Positions 21,275 through 29,416 of a stretch of 50,371 bases of DNA are shown here, one piece after another. The notes beneath the pieces are model-generated. The model saw only the letters and a program-made list of their open reading frames with translations. It searched no databases and was not told where the DNA came from. A program made the position numbers and the translations under genes. The stretch is taken from IMG/VR virus record IMGVR_UViG_3300015371_000056, positions 1-50,371 of that record; one strand, written 5' to 3'. Source of the DNA: a virus. Every line of letters begins with the position of its first letter. The first letter of the stretch is position 1.

Positions 21275-21756
21275 GTGTCACACCCCGCTCTCTACCTGGG
21301 TCCCTTACCTAAATAGCACATCAGGTTATTGCCCTCATTGTCCCTTATCAACCTTCATTGTTCAGGGAATGGGTGATGATCATTACGCCACTCTTAACCC
21401 TTAGCGAAACGCAAAAGGGGGAGAAAAGGGGAGGGGGTATTCCGGCCTAAGAGACGGGCAAGAGACGGCGAAGGGCTCTCGCTAGCGTCTTCTCTCTTCC
21501 CTTGTATCTCCATACCACCTAAGTCAACTCTCTTCTATGCTTCGTCCACCTACACGGCCGTCCTGTATTATCGTTTCCGCGTAGGGCTTGAGACGCCTCG
21601 TCCCGGCGAGGACATTAGATAAGGAGTCGCCGCTCCTAAGTAAGGTTGAAGCCGTAAGGTGGATCCTGGCGCCTCAGGTCCTACGCCTTTTCTAATAGTC
21701 TGCTGAACGGTTGCAGGTTGTGACGGAACCATGTATCGTTCATGGTGCGGTAGCGA
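21275..21756. other. Gene-free region before the tRNA
   Basis: No convincing coding sequence. A purine-rich run (about 21410-21440) and an imperfect inverted repeat around 21452-21503 are followed by a TATTAT -10-like box (21566-21571) and the folded element at 21579-21686. The region is probably transcribed as structured RNA. Confidence 0.5.
21579..21686 (+). ncRNA. Candidate structured RNA with 14-bp closing stem
   Basis: A closing stem pairs 21579-21592 with 21673-21686 (14 bp, two G-U). Inside are hairpins CCTCG/CGAGG (21596-21611) and AGGAG/CTCCT (21622-21637). CTTTTCTAATAG follows the stem like a terminator tail. TATTAT at 21566-21571 could be the -10 box. No known RNA family recognised. 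The structure is judged by hand pairing only. Confidence 0.45.
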
Positions 21757-21829
21757 TGCGGGGTAGTTCAGTTGGTAGAACGCCAGGCCCATACCCTGGA
21801 GGTCGCCGGTTCGAGCCCGGCCCCCGCTA
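21757..21829 (+). tRNA. tRNA with anticodon CAT (tRNA-Met, or Ile2 if modified)
   Basis: The cloverleaf is complete: acceptor stem GCGGGG/CCCCGC (G2-C71), D stem GTTC/GAAC with loop AGTTGGTA, anticodon stem CCAGG/CCTGG with loop CCCATAC, T stem GCCGG/CCGGC with loop TTCGAGC. No CCA is encoded. Oddities: position 33 is C instead of the near-universal T, and bases 1 and 72 (T and T) do not pair. The anticodon stem lacks the three G-C pairs of initiators, so an elongator type is more likely. Confidence 0.85.
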
Positions 21830-21830
21830 C

Positions 21831-21962
21831 TCGGAGGTCAATGTCACGCAGCAGGCTCCTCAGCGTGAGGTTCTCTTTGCCGGAGGGCAAGCGTGATCAG
21901 TATGGTCAGGCCGGTGTAAATACCGTGTCTGGGCTTAAAGGCCACTCAGCCTGCGCCTCCGA
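21831..21962 (+). ncRNA. Candidate structured RNA following the tRNA
   Basis: TCGGAGG (21831-21837) pairs with CCTCCGA (21956-21962), and GCAGGCT (21851-21857) with AGCCTGC (21948-21954). Inside are hairpins CCTCA/TGAGG, TTGCC-GGAG-GGCAA and CGGT/ACCG. It begins two bases after the tRNA, so both may be cut from one transcript. There is no ORF with a ribosome site here. Family unknown. Confidence 0.4.
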
Positions 21963-22044
21963 CCGGACTTTCTACTACTGAGTATCAGGCTTCCTCGGTG
22001 TCTTGTACTGTGTTCAGGGTCAGCACCTTAGGAGGAAGCTCAGA

Positions 22045-22224
22045 GTGGTCGATCCAGACGTATCGGGCTCTGCCGATGCATTCCAGGTGAAGGATTCGGA
22101 AGTTGTGGCTTCTGGGTCTGTCCCGAGCTCTGATCCTCTGGTAGATGAGGCGGGGCAGGTTAGTGCTCCGGAACTGCCTGCCCTGTCTCGTGCATCGGTT
22201 TCGCCACTGCTAGGAGGGTCTTGA
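22045..22224 (+). CDS. Small hypothetical protein, 59 aa
   Basis: GTG at 22045 has GGAGG 9 nt upstream. It starts MVDPDVSGSADAFQVKDSEV and is rich in Ser, Val and Pro, probably disordered. Its stop overlaps the next ATG (TGATG). First of a run of small genes ahead of the terminase. Confidence 0.6.
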   Translation: MVDPDVSGSADAFQVKDSEVVASGSVPSSDPLVDEAGQVSAPELPALSRASVSPLLGGS

Positions 22225-22382
22225 TGCGTACTCTGCTTCTGGTTTTCTCTGCTGTCCTGCTGGTGATCGCGTTCTTCGTCTCAGTCGGGTGGATTCACAG
22301 TAACTGGGAGGCATGGGCCACTGCGGGGCTGGTGCTGTTCGTGGTTTCGTTCATCGAGGACCTGCCAAGGCGCCCGAGATAG
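22224..22382 (+). CDS. Two-helix membrane protein, 52 aa
   Basis: It begins MRTLLLVFSAVLLVIAFFVS, has a short loop HSNWEAWA, and a second helix TAGLVLFVVSFIEDL with a basic end PRRPR. It has the size and shape of a small holin-like protein, but that role is not shown. AGGAGG lies about 7 nt upstream. Confidence 0.65.
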   Translation: MRTLLLVFSAVLLVIAFFVSVGWIHSNWEAWATAGLVLFVVSFIEDLPRRPR

Positions 22383-22386
22383 TGAG

Positions 22387-22575
22387 GTGGAAGGAAGAAA
22401 GAAGAACGGCAGGAGGATTCTCGATCAGTGGTTTCCTACGGTGGTCAGGTACATAGGCGTTTGGATGGCTGTCTATGGTGCAGTAGTTGACCAAGGTAAG
22501 AATCCAGCATTGATTCCTCTTGCCACAGGCATGATCCTCTTCAAGACGATCTATGGAGGAGGCGACAAGGAGTGA
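22387..22575 (+). CDS. Small membrane protein, 62 aa
   Basis: A basic start (MEGRKKNGRRILDQWF) precedes VVRYIGVWMAVYGAVV and IPLATGMILFKTIYGG, likely two membrane helices. The stop overlaps the next start as GTGA. Could be a holin or other lysis-related membrane protein. Confidence 0.6.
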   Translation: MEGRKKNGRRILDQWFPTVVRYIGVWMAVYGAVVDQGKNPALIPLATGMILFKTIYGGGDKE

Positions 22576-22742
22576 TTGCGGTGGATATTCGCTATCGCAG
22601 CAAGTTGGGGTCGCCTAGAGGAGTGGTGGAAAAGGTCTTGCAGTTTTTGTGGAGGTGGAGAATCGAGCTTACGCTTGCGTACCTGACGCTCACTGCCACG
22701 GCGGTGCTTGCGTTTGAGTTCTACTTCGCCTACAGAAGGTAG
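22572..22742 (+). CDS. Small membrane protein, 56 aa
   Basis: GTG at 22572 overlaps the previous stop by 4 nt, with AAGG just before it. The N-terminal half is basic (RSKLGSPRGVVEKV, LWRWR) and the C-terminal half is one helix (LTLAYLTLTATAVLAFEFYF). Alternative GTG at 22581. Function unknown. Confidence 0.55.
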   Translation: MIAVDIRYRSKLGSPRGVVEKVLQFLWRWRIELTLAYLTLTATAVLAFEFYFAYRR

Positions 22743-22751
22743 GGGGTGCCT

Positions 22752-23141
22752 ATGCCGACGAAGACAGTCACGTTGAGGCGCTGGCAGGTTGTCGGGGCGT
22801 TCGTGATCTTGACGCTGTCCTTTGTCGGGATGGGTATCTGGATGAATGCCAACTGGGACAAGACGAACGACTTGGTGCACAAGACGGCGAAACTCACGAT
22901 CTCCAACAAGCACCAGATCCAGGAGTTGAAGCGCCAGAAGCGCCAGATTCAGGAGGCGCGGGTTCACTCTTGCAAGACCACTTATGGTGCCTTCAATGAG
23001 GTGTTCGAGCCGTTCTTTCCACCTCCTAAGTTGCGTACACCTCAGCAGGATGCTGATTTGGTAAAGTTGAAGAAGACGGTCAAGTCTCTTCAGGCTGGGT
23101 GTGCGAAGCAGACGAAAGTCAAGCCCAGTCACGGTGGCTGA
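22752..23141 (+). CDS. Membrane-anchored coiled-coil protein, 129 aa
   Basis: ATG at 22752 has AGGGGG 5 nt upstream (MPTKTVTLRRWQVVG). One membrane helix (GAFVILTLSFVGMGIWMN) is followed by a long charged helix (NKHQIQELKRQKRQIQEARV) and two distal Cys. This shape resembles i-spanin-like or adhesion-anchor proteins. Role not established. It ends just before the terminase promoter. Confidence 0.65.
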   Translation: MPTKTVTLRRWQVVGAFVILTLSFVGMGIWMNANWDKTNDLVHKTAKLTISNKHQIQELKRQKRQIQEARVHSCKTTYGAFNEVFEPFFPPPKLRTPQQDADLVKLKKTVKSLQAGCAKQTKVKPSHGG

Positions 23142-23147
23142 GTTCTC

Positions 23148-23158
23148 TGTGCTATCCT
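23148..23158 (+). promoter_or_regulatory. Extended -10 promoter for the small terminase (leaderless)
   Basis: TGTGCTATCCT contains TGC-TATCCT, an extended -10. The ATG of the terminase gene begins 7 nt after the box and has no Shine-Dalgarno, so a leaderless transcript is likely. No clear -35. Confidence 0.45.
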
Positions 23159-23165
23159 AGCGGGC

Positions 23166-23744
23166 ATGGCGAAGAAGGTTCTAGCAGAGGTTCTTCCAGC
23201 GGAACTTGGTAAGGGTTCAGGTGGTCACCGCGGGCAGAATGCTCGCTACACGAACATCACGCTCTTGGCGCGGGTGTGTCTGTACGTGAAGGCAGGGAAC
23301 TCGAAGTCGGATGCATTCCGCAAGGTGGGGGTTCACCCGGACACTGGATTCCAGTGGCTTGCGTGGGGAAAGCAGGAACCGCCACATCATCCGATCTTGC
23401 AGAAGTTCTATCGGGTGTTGGAGAAGTGTTGGGCAAGCTATAACTCTCACATGGTCAGCATGGTCGGTGCGGCAGCATCTTCAGGTGCTCCGAACACTTG
23501 GCAGGCTGCGATGACGATGCTGGAACGGCGTGATCCTTCTAACTGGGGACGCAGAGACACGCACAAGATCGAAGGCGGCGGTCAGTCGCCTCTCCAACTG
23601 AATCAGGTGATCCTTGTCGACTCAGACACAAGAGACAAACTTAGAGATGTCCTCAGAGGAGTTGCTGGCGCTGGCCCACACGAGCCCCTCAGGCCTAGCG
23701 TACGTGGCGAACTTGAAGCAGGGGAAGAGGTGGATTCACGCTAA
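23166..23744 (+). CDS. Terminase small subunit (putative), 192 aa
   Basis: It lies directly before the large terminase. The N-terminal region ITLLARVCLYVKAGNSKSDA then FRKVGVHPDTGFQWLAWG is a helix-turn-helix of the terminase small subunit type. TWQAAMTMLERRDPSNWGRR is the common segment after it. It recognises DNA for packaging. The last 30 aa overlap the large subunit and are low in complexity. Confidence 0.8.
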   Translation: MAKKVLAEVLPAELGKGSGGHRGQNARYTNITLLARVCLYVKAGNSKSDAFRKVGVHPDTGFQWLAWGKQEPPHHPILQKFYRVLEKCWASYNSHMVSMVGAAASSGAPNTWQAAMTMLERRDPSNWGRRDTHKIEGGGQSPLQLNQVILVDSDTRDKLRDVLRGVAGAGPHEPLRPSVRGELEAGEEVDSR

Positions 23745-25107
23745 GCATGTGGATCTGCTGGACGATCTTCTAGTTAAGCTTCACTCACGGGAACTCCAGA
23801 GGGCAGGCTACATAGGCCTGATCGTAGAGGAACCCCCTCGCCATGGGAAGTCAGAACTCGGCACGCACTACGACACCTGTTACTACTTGGGTGCCCATCC
23901 AGCAGAGAGGGTGATCCTTGGTACCTATGCCGGAGAGTTCGCTGAAGAGTGGGGCCGCAAGTGCCGTAACACACTTGAGGAGTGGGGTAAGGCGCTGTAC
24001 GGCATCGAGGTCGATCCAGAATCCCGTGCCTCTGGTCGCTGGGATATCAAGGGGCACAGTGGTGGGATGTACGCTGTGGGCGCTGGTGGTCCTATCACTG
24101 GTCGTGGTGCTGATTACCTGAAGGCTGACGATCTGATTAAGGGCTACCAGGAGGCCCAGTCAGAGACACTTCGAGAGAATACCTGGAACTGGTGGACAAC
24201 CACGTTCCGCACGCGCTTAATGCCTGGAGGGATCATCCTGGTCATCGGCACTCGCTGGCACGAGGATGACATCATTGGTCGGCTTCTCGCTCAGCAAGGT
24301 GAGGGGCCTCGGGATATGGTGGACACTTACTTCGATCCTGGTGCTGACAGGTTCCTCCGTATCAGGTTGCCTGCACTCGCAGAGGAGCCTGACGATGACT
24401 TCCCGGACCCAGATCCCCTAGGTCGCGCAGAAGGGGAGCCACTGTTTCCAGAGATGTGGCCTGCTGAGCTGCTAAGGCCACACCAGGCGAATGAGATGAC
24501 GTGGGCTGCTCTGTATCAGCAGCGCCCAACGCCGAAAGAAGGTGGCTTGTTCCATAAGGACTGGTTCAAGATCGAGGGTCATCCGGGTGGACGTTGGAAG
24601 CGCTTGATTCGCCGCTGGGATCTTGCTGCCACCGAACCGAAGAAAGGGACAGATCCTGACTTCACTGTTGGTGTGCTTATCGGTGAGCATGTGAACGGCG
24701 AAGTTTGGATTCTGGACGTTGTTAGGCTGCGAGGTACACCTGATAAGGTCAAGAGAACTCTTCGGTCTGTACGTGACAAAGACGGTCGCCATGTTAGGAT
24801 TCGGTACGAAGAGGAGCCGGGTTCAGCTGGCAAGTTCACCACAATCGACTTAGCGAGGACGTGCTTCCGTGGATATGCATTCAAAGGAGTCCGCAGCACA
24901 GGTGACAAGTGGTTGCGAGCCGAAATATATGCAGGTGCGCTCGAACGTGGGGATGTACGTCTCCTTAGGGCCGATTGGAACCGGGAATTCATCCGAGAAC
25001 ACATACGGTTCACCCGCAACGCGCTCAGGGACGATCAGGTCGATGCTGCGGCGGGTGGTTACAACGATCTGTTCGGTAAGAAACGCGGTGGGTTGGTAAC
25101 CTGGTGA
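23647..25107 (+). CDS. Terminase large subunit
   Basis: This is the packaging ATPase and nuclease. Walker A is EEPPRHGKSE, followed by the adenine-region TYAGEFAEEWGRK. The nuclease domain shows RRWDLAATEPKKGTDPDFTV (first Asp) and a C-terminal DDQVDAAAGGYN (last Asp pair). At 486 aa it has the usual length. ATG 23647 is chosen; TTG 23614 has a better-placed AGGTG and would add 11 residues. It overlaps the portal start as GTGA. Confidence 0.93.
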   Translation: MSSEELLALAHTSPSGLAYVANLKQGKRWIHAKHVDLLDDLLVKLHSRELQRAGYIGLIVEEPPRHGKSELGTHYDTCYYLGAHPAERVILGTYAGEFAEEWGRKCRNTLEEWGKALYGIEVDPESRASGRWDIKGHSGGMYAVGAGGPITGRGADYLKADDLIKGYQEAQSETLRENTWNWWTTTFRTRLMPGGIILVIGTRWHEDDIIGRLLAQQGEGPRDMVDTYFDPGADRFLRIRLPALAEEPDDDFPDPDPLGRAEGEPLFPEMWPAELLRPHQANEMTWAALYQQRPTPKEGGLFHKDWFKIEGHPGGRWKRLIRRWDLAATEPKKGTDPDFTVGVLIGEHVNGEVWILDVVRLRGTPDKVKRTLRSVRDKDGRHVRIRYEEEPGSAGKFTTIDLARTCFRGYAFKGVRSTGDKWLRAEIYAGALERGDVRLLRADWNREFIREHIRFTRNALRDDQVDAAAGGYNDLFGKKRGGLVTW

Positions 25108-26660
25108 GCACCTACGCTGAGCCAGCTGCTGCACTTTCTCCCTTGGAGCAGGCGCTACATGAACTGTCGAGTGCCTCACAGAACCAGCAGTATCGCCACT
25201 ACTGCAAGTACTACGATGGTATCCACGACCTGCGCTTTGCCACTCTGAAGTTTCGTAGCGTTTTCGGCAACCTCTTCAAGGAGTTTGCGGAGAATATGTG
25301 CCCAGCTGTGGTGGATTCACTGAATGAACGCCTGAAAATCACCGGATTTGAGTCATCTGCTGCGGAGCTGAAGGAAGAGCAGGTGCCTGTGCCGTTTCCA
25401 GGGGCGCCAGCGCACACTCGGATCACTCAGGTTGATCCTTTTGGCGAGTCTCTGTGGGATATCTGGGGTCGCAACAACATGGACGTCAAGTCTACGGAGG
25501 TTCACCAGGAATCTCTGAAGGAAGGCGACTCTTACGTCATTGTCTGGCCGGATTCGGACATGAAAGCCACAATCTGGCCTCAAGTGGCAGAAGAATGTCG
25601 GGTTCACTACGACCCGAACAACGAGGGAATCGTTCTCCAGGGTGAGAAGGGGTGGTTTGACACCTCGACCCGTCGTTGGCGCTTGAATATCTACCTGCCT
25701 GACAGGATCGACAAGTACCAGCTCAAGAGAAAGACGATGCAGTTCTCATCTCGGGAGAGTTCCTGGGAGCAGATCGGTTCTGTGCCGAATCCCTATGGTG
25801 AGGTGGCGATGTTCCACTTCCCCAACAAGTTCACTCACTGCTATGGCGTGTCTGAGCTGAAGGATGTTGTTGCTCTGCAAGATGCGCTGAATAAGTCGGT
25901 GATGGACATGCTGATTGCGATGGAGTTTGCCTCTTTCAAGCAGAGGTATGTAATCGGCATGGAAGTAGATATCGACCCGATAACAGGTGAGCCCACTGAC
26001 CAGAATGCCAAGAATTACGGTGTGGACCGCCTCATGACGATTCCGGATGAGAATGCTAAGGTCGGTCAGTTCGATGCAACCGATCTGAAGCAGTTTCTCG
26101 AGGTACAAGAGAAGTTCTGGACCTCATGCGCTAAGGTCACAGGCACGCCACTCCACTACTTCCTCATCACCAAGGGTGACTTCCCATCAGGTGAGGCAAT
26201 GAAGTCGGCTGAGGCCCGCTTCACCAACCGGATTCAGGATCGTCAGGTGCAGTTTGGGTCTGTCTGGGAGAAGGTCATGATGTTTGCGGCCTTAATCGAT
26301 GGTGTTGAGGTGCCAGTCGATCCTGAGGATGACTTCTCGCTGACTACGCAGTGGACACCTGCAGTGCCCCGCTCTGAGGCAGAGATCGCAGATGCCGCCG
26401 TAAAGAAGAAGAGCATCGGGGTCTCGCGGTCTGAGCTACTCAGGGATCTTGGGTATGACGAAGACACAATCCAGATGATCCTTGCTGAGGCTGATGCTTA
26501 CGAGGCTTGGAATGCTGAATTGAGGACGACCAAGGTCACAGAGACAGGCACGCTTGGTGCTGACGGGAAACTGGTCGATCCGACGAAGACAACTCCATCA
26601 GGTAACGCTACTCAGAATCCACGTACTGCTACTGGTGGGACTTCTGGGGTTCGGCAGTGA
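25104..26660 (+). CDS. Portal protein, 518 aa
   Basis: The order and sequence fit the SPP1-gp6-like portal family: YYDGIHDLRFATLKFRSVFG near the start, NMCPAVVDSLNERL, then HFPNKFTHCYGVSELKDVVA and LQDALNKSVMDMLIAMEFAS, and the conserved FLITKGDFPSGEAMKSAEAR. Twelve copies make the ring through which DNA enters and leaves the head. The GTG start overlaps the terminase stop. Confidence 0.92.
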   Translation: MSTYAEPAAALSPLEQALHELSSASQNQQYRHYCKYYDGIHDLRFATLKFRSVFGNLFKEFAENMCPAVVDSLNERLKITGFESSAAELKEEQVPVPFPGAPAHTRITQVDPFGESLWDIWGRNNMDVKSTEVHQESLKEGDSYVIVWPDSDMKATIWPQVAEECRVHYDPNNEGIVLQGEKGWFDTSTRRWRLNIYLPDRIDKYQLKRKTMQFSSRESSWEQIGSVPNPYGEVAMFHFPNKFTHCYGVSELKDVVALQDALNKSVMDMLIAMEFASFKQRYVIGMEVDIDPITGEPTDQNAKNYGVDRLMTIPDENAKVGQFDATDLKQFLEVQEKFWTSCAKVTGTPLHYFLITKGDFPSGEAMKSAEARFTNRIQDRQVQFGSVWEKVMMFAALIDGVEVPVDPEDDFSLTTQWTPAVPRSEAEIADAAVKKKSIGVSRSELLRDLGYDEDTIQMILAEADAYEAWNAELRTTKVTETGTLGADGKLVDPTKTTPSGNATQNPRTATGGTSGVRQ

Positions 26661-26686
26661 TGTCAGTAGACACTGTACCAAGCAGT

Positions 26687-26715
26687 TTGCGGATGGAGCA
26701 CTCTTGCGCTATGGT
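26687..26715 (+). promoter_or_regulatory. Promoter candidate for scaffold and capsid genes
   Basis: TTGCGG (26687-26692), a 17-nt spacer and TATGGT (26710-26715). It lies in the 90-nt gap after the portal gene. The scaffold ATG at 26751 follows with its own AAGGAGAG site. Confidence 0.5.
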
Positions 26716-26750
26716 GTCAGAGTGAAGGCTACCCAAGGAGAGCTTGAGTT

Positions 26751-27314
26751 ATGCCAGAAGAGCCAGTAACACCGGAGTCAGAATCCCAGGAGGAGGAAGC
26801 TCCAGAAGGAGGCGAAGAGCCTCAGGCCCAGGTGGCCACTGCTACTGCCCAGGGTGGTGGTAGTGAAGTTCCGAGTGACGACGAGATCGCCAAACTTCGA
26901 AGTGAAGCTGCAAGCTGGCGCAAGAAACTGCGTGATGCTGAGGCTGAACTGAAGAAGCACAGGGACGCCAACAAGAGCGACCTGGAAAGGACCCAATCCG
27001 AAGTGGATGACCTGAAGACACAACTGGAAGCTGCAGAGAAGCGTGCCCGCAAGGGTACGGTCCTTGCAGTAGCCGGTGATGTCGGAATCGTGAGGGAAGC
27101 TCGTTCAGACGCAGCTGATCTTCTCGATTGGTCAGAAATTGAGGATCCAACCGATGAGAAGGCTGTGGAGAAGGCTCTCCGCAACCTTATCAAGGAGAAG
27201 CCGTATCTGACTGGCGGCGTTGCCGGCGGAGCAGACGGTGGGGCAGGCGGTCGAGGTGGCACTCGGGCTACGTCCATGAATGACGTAATCAGGCAGGCTG
27301 CTGGCCGGCGCTGA
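26751..27314 (+). CDS. Scaffold (head assembly) protein, 187 aa
   Basis: An acidic, disordered N-terminus (PEEPVTPESESQEEEAPEGG) leads into a coiled coil (AKLRSEAASWRKKLRDAEAE and LKTQLEAAEKRARKG) and a helical C-terminus with a Gly-rich hinge and basic end. This is the classic phage scaffold layout just before the capsid. It should guide capsid assembly and then leave the head. Confidence 0.85.
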   Translation: MPEEPVTPESESQEEEAPEGGEEPQAQVATATAQGGGSEVPSDDEIAKLRSEAASWRKKLRDAEAELKKHRDANKSDLERTQSEVDDLKTQLEAAEKRARKGTVLAVAGDVGIVREARSDAADLLDWSEIEDPTDEKAVEKALRNLIKEKPYLTGGVAGGADGGAGGRGGTRATSMNDVIRQAAGRR

Positions 27315-27341
27315 GTGCGTCTGAGGGAAAGGTAAGAACCG

Positions 27342-28283
27342 ATGCCATTTAACAGCGTAGTGGGGCGTGACGATGCTGCTCCTCTGATTCCAGAGGAAGT
27401 GTCGCGCGAGATCTTGCAGAACGTACAGGATACGTCTGCAACCCTTCGGTTCTTCCGCCATGTGAACATGGGCAGCCAGCAGCAGCGGATGCCTGTGCTT
27501 GCGGCCCTGCCGACGGCCTACTTCGTCTCCGGCGATACCGGCGTGAAGCAGACCACCGAGCAGTCGTGGAAGAACAAGTTCCTCAACGCGGAGGAGATCG
27601 CCTGTATCGTCCCTGTGCCGGAGGCCGTCCTGGACGACTCCGACTACGACATCTGGGGCGAGGTAAGGCCGCTTGTCGAGCAGGCCATTGGCCGCACGCT
27701 CGATGCTGCAGTCTTCTTCGGCACGAACAAGCCGGCCTCCTGGCCGACGAACATCGTCGCGGCTGCTGTCGCTGCTGGTAACACCTACACCCGCGGTACG
27801 AACGCGGCTGCTGCAGGTGGTATCGCAGAGGACGTCAACCAGGTGATGGCGTTGGCTGAGGCTGACGGGTACGACATCTCTGGTCACGTCACTCGCCGCA
27901 CCTACAGGGCGAAGCTGCGCTCCGCGCGTGATAGCACCGGGCAGAAGTTGCTCGATGTGGGGATGGAGGCCCAGTCCATCGACGGTGCTCCTGTGTTCTA
28001 CGCCATGCCGGGTATGTGGGCTTCTGGTACTGGCGCTGCAGAGCTCATCACCGGCGACTGGAGTCAGGGTCTCGTCGGGATCCGCCAGGACATCACCTGG
28101 AAGCTGCTCGACCAGGCAGTCATCACTGATGGATCTGGTGTGATCCAGTACAACCTCGCTCAGCAGGACATGGTCGCCATGCGCGTAGTGGCAAGGTTCG
28201 CTTTCGAGGTTCCCAATCCAATCAACTACGACCAGCCGACCGAGGCTTCGCGCTATCCGTTCTCGGTCCTGGTTTCGCCGTAA
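27342..28283 (+). CDS. Major capsid protein (HK97 fold), 313 aa
   Basis: Recognised by position and by motifs of the HK97-type capsid: LIPEEVSREILQNVQDTSAT, MPVLAALPTAYFVSGDTGVK, KFLNAEEIACIVPVPEAVLD and ITWKLLDQAVI. No separate N-terminal delta domain is evident, which fits a separate scaffold. The GC-rich codon choice differs from its neighbours and fits high expression. Confidence 0.9.
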   Translation: MPFNSVVGRDDAAPLIPEEVSREILQNVQDTSATLRFFRHVNMGSQQQRMPVLAALPTAYFVSGDTGVKQTTEQSWKNKFLNAEEIACIVPVPEAVLDDSDYDIWGEVRPLVEQAIGRTLDAAVFFGTNKPASWPTNIVAAAVAAGNTYTRGTNAAAAGGIAEDVNQVMALAEADGYDISGHVTRRTYRAKLRSARDSTGQKLLDVGMEAQSIDGAPVFYAMPGMWASGTGAAELITGDWSQGLVGIRQDITWKLLDQAVITDGSGVIQYNLAQQDMVAMRVVARFAFEVPNPINYDQPTEASRYPFSVLVSP

Positions 28284-28295
28284 GGAGCGGGTGCC

Positions 28296-28523
28296 ATGGC
28301 AACCGTACAGCTCATCATCGTGAACCCGACGGATGCGGACGTCACGGTCAACTCACAGGTGGCGAAGGCTCGCCAGGCGACGAAGCTCGGTATCTCAGAT
28401 GCCGGGTTCGATGCCTATGGCTTTCTCGCTGCGAAGTGTGCCATCGTCTCCGCTACCGCCGGAGTCGCGTCGGACTTCGAAAAGAATGGCTACCTGATGG
28501 ACCGCCTCGCGCGGTTCGCATAG
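28296..28523 (+). CDS. Small head protein (decoration-like), 75 aa
   Basis: It starts MATVQLIIVNPTDADVTVNS and ends MDRLARFA. It follows the capsid by 12 nt and has similar GC-rich codons, so a minor capsid or decoration protein is likely. No family recognised. Confidence 0.65.
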   Translation: MATVQLIIVNPTDADVTVNSQVAKARQATKLGISDAGFDAYGFLAAKCAIVSATAGVASDFEKNGYLMDRLARFA

Positions 28524-28533
28524 CCACTGACCG

Positions 28534-28713
28534 ATGTCTCTGACGCCTGAAGAACAGGTCGCGCTGGACTACCAGATAACTCAGCGACAGCGTCTGGTAG
28601 CCCGGCGTGGCCTGCAGGCAAAGCTGAAGGCGCCCAGTGAGCCCGCTGCAACAACGAAGAGGAACTGGGCTCCTGTGACGAAAACCGGCTACATCAAAGG
28701 ACAGGCAGAATGA
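28534..28713 (+). CDS. Small basic protein, 59 aa
   Basis: It starts MSLTPEEQVALDYQITQRQR and ends TGYIKGQAE. The stop overlaps the next ATG (ATGA). Helical and basic. Probably a small head protein; function unknown. Confidence 0.6.
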   Translation: MSLTPEEQVALDYQITQRQRLVARRGLQAKLKAPSEPAATTKRNWAPVTKTGYIKGQAE

Positions 28714-29093
28714 GTGAGGAGTCGAAGACAGCACTGCTCGACAACAACACTCGTGATGAGCTGAATGCCCTTGCTGAGAAGGAAGGCGTCAGCGATCCCG
28801 AGTCTTACAGTACGAAGGAAGATCTGGCAGAGGCCATCATCGCGCAGCGTGAGTCAGGCGCGTCTGCTGACGTTGCTCCTGAGTCGTTGCAGGCCCAGGT
28901 CGATCATCCTGGGCAACTCACCCCTGATGAGACGCTTGAGGAGACGCGCGAGCGCTGGTTCGAGAATACGTTCGGGCATCTCGATGGTGAGCAGCTCGAG
29001 GCAGCGCGCAATGTTGCTGAGGCTCAGTGGCGCCAGGAGGACGAGCACAACGAGCGCATGGCCACTGGGACCTACCCGAGCACTGAGGGGTAG
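28710..29093 (+). CDS. Acidic protein with Rho-N/SAP-like start, 127 aa
   Basis: NTRDELNALAEKEGVSDPES then YSTKEDLAEAII has the helix-loop-helix rhythm of Rho-N/SAP-type modules, which are found in several phage head proteins. The rest is acidic and helical. Role unknown. Confidence 0.65.
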   Translation: MSEESKTALLDNNTRDELNALAEKEGVSDPESYSTKEDLAEAIIAQRESGASADVAPESLQAQVDHPGQLTPDETLEETRERWFENTFGHLDGEQLEAARNVAEAQWRQEDEHNERMATGTYPSTEG

Positions 29094-29095
29094 TC

Positions 29096-29416
29096 ATGAA
29101 GTTCGAGGTCTTGACAACTCAGTGGGCTACTGAGGAGGAGACCTTCGCTGGGGGCGAGAATGAGGTAACCTCGCCCTCAGCATCATTCCTCAAGCTCGTA
29201 GGTGCTGCTGAATCTGCTGGAACACTCACTGTCACTGAGTGCACTGACGCTGAGCGTGAGAAGCTCGACAAGTCAGTGCAGTCTCAGGAAGATGGTGAAG
29301 CGGCATATGCAGCTGCTCAAGAGAGTGGGGAGTGGCACGAAGGCAACCTTCTCCAGCACCAGCTTGATATTGAGAGCGGTGCTCCTGTTGCAAGTGTCGG
29401 AGGTGAAGAGGAATGA
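29096..29416 (+). CDS. Acidic hypothetical protein, 106 aa
   Basis: It starts MKFEVLTTQWATEEETFAGG and ends SVGGEEE. A small beta start is followed by an acidic helical part. The stop overlaps the next start. Likely a virion or assembly protein from position. Confidence 0.6.
   Translation: MKFEVLTTQWATEEETFAGGENEVTSPSASFLKLVGAAESAGTLTVTECTDAEREKLDKSVQSQEDGEAAYAAAQESGEWHEGNLLQHQLDIESGAPVASVGGEEE

Noticed and set aside
21757-21829. Initiator tRNA-fMet
   Set aside because: The anticodon stem lacks the three G-C pairs next to the loop, although pair 1-72 is open.
27132-27887. 251-aa minus-strand ORF under the scaffold and capsid
   Set aside because: The plus strand here has clear scaffold and capsid genes; the minus ORF has no protein-like pattern and no ribosome site.
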